A DNA stretch of 64,000 nt, taken from contig NZ_CP019082.1 of NCBI RefSeq assembly GCF_001956985.1, positions 2,604,001 to 2,668,000 of the forward strand, read 5' to 3'. Source of the stretch: Paludisphaera borealis. Lineage in GTDB: Bacteria > Planctomycetota > Planctomycetia > Isosphaerales > Isosphaeraceae. Made by a program: the position numbers and the translations under genes. Of this stretch, positions 60,216 to 64,000 are shown one piece after another; the first letter of the stretch is position 1; each line of letters opens with the position of its first letter. The notes below the pieces were generated by a model. It was not told where the DNA came from. It saw only the letters and a program-made list of their open reading frames with translations, and made no database searches.

Positions 60216-60623
60216 GTGAAACACGCACCCAGACTGGGCCTTACGGGCGAGATGGTCATTGAGGTGACGGAGGAAAACTGCATCAATTTCGCCGACGGCG
60301 GAATGCCTCACGTTCTGGCGACCCCGTGGCTGGTGGCGTATCTCGAATTCGTGGCGCGCGACGCGCTGGCGACCTGCCTGGAAGAGAACGAGCGGAGCGT
60401 CGGCGCGGTCGTTGAGATCGAGCATCTCGCGCCCAGCCCGATCGGCGGCAAGGTGACATGCCGCGCCCGGGTGATCCACGTCGACGGCCCGACGATCACG
60501 TTCCAGATCGAGGCCTACGACGAGGTCGAGCCGGTCGCCAAGGGACTCCACAAACGCCGGGTGGTCGACGTCCACCGCTTCGCCCGGCGGGTCGCCAAGA
60601 AGCAGAAGCCCGCCGGCTCGTGA
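60216..60623 (+). CDS. FlK-like hotdog thioesterase
   Basis: This 135-residue protein starts at GTG (60216) after AAGGGCGAGGG. It has GEMVIEVTEENCINFADGGM at the N-terminus. A strand-helix block reads LATPWLVAYLEFVARDALAT, followed by VGAVVEIEHLAPSPIGGKVT, which is the hotdog signature of fluoroacetyl-CoA thioesterase-like proteins. The His in EIEHLA and the Thr in ATPWL are the positions used by that family. It probably hydrolyses a short acyl-CoA or binds it. The iron-box-like operator upstream may regulate it. Its substrate is unknown. Confidence 0.82.
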   Translation: MKHAPRLGLTGEMVIEVTEENCINFADGGMPHVLATPWLVAYLEFVARDALATCLEENERSVGAVVEIEHLAPSPIGGKVTCRARVIHVDGPTITFQIEAYDEVEPVAKGLHKRRVVDVHRFARRVAKKQKPAGS

Positions 60624-60735
60624 CCGGGCGCGGTTGTTAAACAAGAGGCATCCGGCCATAATGACTCTGACTCTATAGAACCGGTCGTGCGACGTTGGTC
60701 CGGTTCCCTTGAATCCGTCCGGGGAGAGAATGAGC

Positions 60736-63700
60736 ATGGATTGGTCGCGACGAGCGAGCCGGGGCGGTGCCGCGCCGGGGTGGAGAAGTCGATCGGTCCT
60801 GGGAGCGTGGTGCGTCGGCCTGCTGGCCGCGTTCATCTGCACCTCGTTGGCGCGCGCCGAGCAGCCTTCGATCGACTTCAGCCGCGACGTGCTGCCGATC
60901 CTTTCCAACAATTGTCTGCTCTGCCACGGTCCGGACGCCAATGCGCGGAAGGCCGACCTGCGGCTCGATCTCAAGGAGAGCGCGCTGCGGAAGAACGAGC
61001 CGATCATCGAGCCCGGCAAGAGCGCCGCCAGCGAGTTCATCAGCCGGCTCACGTCCGACGACCCGGACGAGCGGATGCCCCCCGCGAAATCGGGCAAGAA
61101 GCTGACGCAGCAGCAGGTGGAGACACTCACCAAGTGGGTCGACCAGGGGGCGAACTGGGGCAAGCACTGGGCGTTCGAGACGCCCAAGCGCCCCGAGCCC
61201 CCCACCGTCCGTCGTCCCGAGCTGGTCCGCAACACGATCGACCGTTTCATCGTCGCCCGGCTCGAACACGAGGGGCTGGAGCCCGCCAAAGAAGCCGAAC
61301 GCGCCACCCTGATCCGCCGCCTTGCGCTCGACCTGACCGGGCTGCCGCCGACCCCCGCCGAGGTCGATGCGTTCCGGGCCGACCGTTCGCCCGACGCCTA
61401 CGAGAAGGTCGTCGACCGCCTGCTGGCCTCGCCGCAGTACGGCGAGCGGATGGCGATGGACTGGCTCGACGGCGCCCGTTACGCCGACACGAACGGGTAT
61501 CAAAACGACTTCGCCCGCACCATGTGGCCCTGGCGCGACTGGGCCGTCGCGGCGTTCAACAGCAACCAGCCGTTCGACGCCTTCACCATCGATCAGATCG
61601 CCGGCGATCTGCTCCCGTCGCCCACCTTGCCTCAGAAGATCGCCACCGGCTTCAACCGCAACAATCGCACCGTCACCGAGGCCGGCTCGATCGAGGAGGA
61701 ATGGCGGATCGAGAACGCCATCGACCGCGTCGAGACCACGGCGACCGTCTTCCTCGGCCTGACGATGGGCTGCGCCCGATGCCACGATCACAAGTACGAT
61801 CCGCTCTCGCAGAAGGAGTTCTACGAGTTCGTCGGCTTCTTCAACAACGTCAACGAGAAGGGCGTCTATACGGAAACCAGAGGCAACGTCCCGCCGCTGA
61901 TCGCCGTCCCTTCCACTCACGACCAGGAGCGGGTCAAGGAACTGGAAGCGGCGATCGCCGCGGCCGAATCGGCCCACAAGGGGGCGGAGGCGAAGGTCGA
62001 CGCCAACCGCAAGGCGTGGGAAGAACAGCAACACGGCAAGCCGCTCCCCGGCGATTCGGTCGACTGGTCGCTTCGGTCAGCGCTGAACGGCGACCTGGCG
62101 ATCCAGGGATCGACGGGTGAGACGGCGAACGCCACATATCGCGGCAAGGGCGCGCCCAGGTGGACCGACGGCCCGGGTTCCCGCGCTTTGGCACTCGACG
62201 GCCAGGCCGACTCGTACGTGGAAACGAAGCCGGGCGTCAGCCTCGACCGCGTCGACCCGTTCACGATCGGCGTCTGGGTCCGGCCGCTCGGCGACGGTGC
62301 CTGCCTCAGCAAGATGGACGACGCCGGAGGCCACCGCGGCTACGACCTCTTGATCCAGGACGCCAAGGTGCAGGTCCACATGGTCCACGCGTGGCCCGCC
62401 GACGCCCTGAAGGTCACCACCAAGGAGACCCTGCCCCGCGACGTCTGGTCGCACGTCGTCGTCAGCCACGACGGCTCGGGCAAGGCCGCCGGCCTCAAGA
62501 TCTACCTCGACGGCCGCCCCGCGACCCTGGAAGTCCAGGCCGATCAGCTCAAGGGAACGCTCGTCAACCAGGAGCCGCTCCGCATCGGCACGAGGGCGAC
62601 GGGTCTCGCGCTGAAGGGCGAGCTGGCCGATCTGCGGATCTATCGCCGCAACCTGTCGGCCGACGATGTTCGCGTTCTCTTCGATCGGCCGATTCTCGAA
62701 ATCGCCCAGGCCGCCGAGGCGAATCGAACGCGAGCACAGAAGGACGTGATCGCACGGTACTTCCGGGGCCACGTCGATCGCGAGTTGCCGCCGCTCGTCG
62801 AGAAGCTGGCGCAGGCTCGCAAGGCGAAGGCCGACTACGATCAGCAGATCCCGACCGTGATGATCATGGAAGACGCGCCGACGCCGAGGCCGAACCACCT
62901 CCTCAAGCGCGGTCAGTACGACCAGCCCGACACGACGACTAAACTGGGATCGGGCGTCCCCGAGTGCCTGGGCCCCCTGCCCTCGTCTCAGCCGACCAAC
63001 CGTCTGGGCCTGGCGCGCTGGATGGCCTCGGCCGAAAACCCACTGACTTCGCGCGTGGCCGTCAATCGGATCTGGCAGCACCACTTCGGCAACGGACTGG
63101 TGAAGACGGCCGAGAACTTCGGGCTCCAAAGCGAGGCCCCGTCGCACCCCGAGCTGCTCGACTGGCTGGCGACCGAGTTCGTGCGGACCGGCTGGGACGT
63201 GAAGGGGATGCACCGCCTGATCGTCACCAGCGCGACCTACCGGCAGGTCTCGAAGACGCCCTCCGAGCTCGTTCAGCGCGATCCGGAGAACCGGCTCCTG
63301 GCGCGCGGGCCGAGATTCCGGCTTCCGGCCGAGGTCGTCCGCGACAACGTGCTGGCGGTCGCCGGCCTGCTGTCGACCCAGTTCGGCGGTCCCTCGGTCA
63401 AGCCCTACCAGCCGGCGGGCCTCTGGGAAGAACTGGCCGGCGGGGCCGGCGAAGCCCCTTACGTCCAGGACAAGGGAGCGAACCTCTACCGCCGCAGCGT
63501 CTACATTTACCGAAAGCGGACGGTCCCCCATCCCCTGATGGCCACCTTCGACGCTCCCAGCCGCGAGATCTGCCAGGTGAAGCGGGCGCGGACGAACACC
63601 CCCTTGCAGGCGCTCGAACTCCTCAATGACGTCACCTACGTCGAGGCCTCCCGCAGCCTCGCCGAGCTGATGATCACCCTCGGCGGCTCGACGCCCGACG

Positions 63701-63945
63701 ATCGGATCGCCTTCGCGTTCCGCCGGGCCGTCTCGCGCGAGCCCAGCGAGACCGAGCAGCGCGTCCTCAGCCGAGGGCTCGAAGGCTATCTCGCCAGGTT
63801 CCGGGCCGATCGCGAGGCAGCGGCCAAATACATTCAGGAAGGCGACCGGCCGGCGGCCGCCGCGATCGACCCGGCCGAGCTCGCCGCCTACACGGCGACC
63901 GCCAGCGTCATCCTCAACCTGGACGAAACGATCACGCTCGAGTGA
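60736..63945 (+). CDS. Planctomycete cytochrome, DUF1549/DUF1553 type with LamG-like domain
   Basis: This 1069-residue exported protein has a signal peptide (LGAWCVGLLAAFICTSLARA), then a PSCyt1 domain with CxxCH (NNCLLCHGPDANARKADLRL). DUF1549 spans about 170-390 (GLPPTPAEVDAFRADRSPDA, DWLDGARYADTNGYQND, MGCARCHDHKYDPLSQKEF with a second CxxCH). A coiled stretch and a LamG/concanavalin-like domain (about 450-640) come next, and DUF1553 occupies about 740-1050 (NRIWQHHFGNGLVKTAENFG; NTPLQALELLNDVTYVEASR). The usual partner is a DUF1501 protein, which seems to start 26 bases downstream. I chose the ATG at 60736 (GGGGAG nine bases before); the ATG at 60730 is too close to that site. It probably degrades polysaccharide or modifies sulfated sugars. 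Confidence 0.9.
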   Translation: MDWSRRASRGGAAPGWRSRSVLGAWCVGLLAAFICTSLARAEQPSIDFSRDVLPILSNNCLLCHGPDANARKADLRLDLKESALRKNEPIIEPGKSAASEFISRLTSDDPDERMPPAKSGKKLTQQQVETLTKWVDQGANWGKHWAFETPKRPEPPTVRRPELVRNTIDRFIVARLEHEGLEPAKEAERATLIRRLALDLTGLPPTPAEVDAFRADRSPDAYEKVVDRLLASPQYGERMAMDWLDGARYADTNGYQNDFARTMWPWRDWAVAAFNSNQPFDAFTIDQIAGDLLPSPTLPQKIATGFNRNNRTVTEAGSIEEEWRIENAIDRVETTATVFLGLTMGCARCHDHKYDPLSQKEFYEFVGFFNNVNEKGVYTETRGNVPPLIAVPSTHDQERVKELEAAIAAAESAHKGAEAKVDANRKAWEEQQHGKPLPGDSVDWSLRSALNGDLAIQGSTGETANATYRGKGAPRWTDGPGSRALALDGQADSYVETKPGVSLDRVDPFTIGVWVRPLGDGACLSKMDDAGGHRGYDLLIQDAKVQVHMVHAWPADALKVTTKETLPRDVWSHVVVSHDGSGKAAGLKIYLDGRPATLEVQADQLKGTLVNQEPLRIGTRATGLALKGELADLRIYRRNLSADDVRVLFDRPILEIAQAAEANRTRAQKDVIARYFRGHVDRELPPLVEKLAQARKAKADYDQQIPTVMIMEDAPTPRPNHLLKRGQYDQPDTTTKLGSGVPECLGPLPSSQPTNRLGLARWMASAENPLTSRVAVNRIWQHHFGNGLVKTAENFGLQSEAPSHPELLDWLATEFVRTGWDVKGMHRLIVTSATYRQVSKTPSELVQRDPENRLLARGPRFRLPAEVVRDNVLAVAGLLSTQFGGPSVKPYQPAGLWEELAGGAGEAPYVQDKGANLYRRSVYIYRKRTVPHPLMATFDAPSREICQVKRARTNTPLQALELLNDVTYVEASRSLAELMITLGGSTPDDRIAFAFRRAVSREPSETEQRVLSRGLEGYLARFRADREAAAKYIQEGDRPAAAAIDPAELAAYTATASVILNLDETITLE

Positions 63946-63971
63946 GCCGAACGAACCGAGGAGTGCGTATC

Positions 63972-64000
63972 GTGGACGAGCTTCAGATCGCTCAGGAACT
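63972..64000 (+). CDS. Start of a probable DUF1501 gene (cut by window edge)
   Basis: A GTG at 63972 preceded by GAGGAG (63958-63963) opens VDELQIAQE and runs to the window end. DUF1501 proteins nearly always follow DUF1549/DUF1553 cytochromes and open similarly before a twin-arginine signal. Only nine codons are visible, so the assignment rests on context. Confidence 0.5.

Overview
The window is high-GC bacterial chromosome from a planctomycete, most likely of the Isosphaeraceae. The evidence is a giant exported protein with the planctomycete N-terminal motif LEFLEDRILLAV, two large planctomycete cytochrome proteins (DUF1592/1588/1585 type and DUF1549/DUF1553 type), a DUF1552 partner, a Tat-exported Gfo/Idh/MocA oxidoreductase, and membrane-plus-TPR proteins. 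Genus and species cannot be fixed from the sequence alone.

Positions 1-7200 look like a decaying accessory region. They hold a gene fragment cut by the window edge, an IS701-like transposase remnant with frameshifts, a small J-domain protein, a frameshifted excisionase-type DNA-binding gene, a secreted LTxxQ-plus-DUF4350-like protein, and a large TPR gene broken by in-frame stops and a frameshift.

Positions 7200-32600 are the metabolic core. A thiolase faces a minus-strand operon meaB-pccB-pccA (propionyl-CoA carboxylase and the mutase chaperone GTPase). Methylmalonyl-CoA mutase lies on the same strand about 6 kb upstream, separated by a 1735-residue exported Ig-repeat protein. After an SDR and class II fructose bisphosphatase pair and a hotdog thioesterase comes a plus-strand run: transcarboxylase 5S-like subunit, 12S-like subunit, a small OadG-like protein without a membrane anchor, a biotin carrier, methylmalonyl-CoA epimerase, then succinate dehydrogenase C, A and B. 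Together these supply almost every step between pyruvate or oxaloacetate, succinate, methylmalonyl-CoA and propionyl-CoA. They include two independent biotin systems: ATP-driven carboxylase and ATP-free transcarboxylase.

Positions 32600-44500 hold a small membrane protein, the DUF1592-type cytochrome and DUF1552 pair, a 760-base stretch with a dispersed 17-nt repeat and a hairpin repeat, CTP synthase, a NagA-like amidohydrolase and the Gfo/Idh/MocA protein. Positions 44500-58000 hold an SRPBCC protein, a zinc-ribbon membrane protein, an Eis-like acetyltransferase, a glycosyltransferase coupled to a BshC-like unknown, a PMT-like membrane/TPR protein, a YfhO-family protein and an exported unknown. 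Positions 58000-64000 hold a di-heme cytochrome c peroxidase, a 2x[4Fe-4S] ferredoxin and a FlK-like thioesterase divergent around a Fur-box-like, direct-repeat operator candidate, a DUF1549/DUF1553 cytochrome, and the first codons of a probable DUF1501 gene.

No rRNA, tRNA or CRISPR array was found.
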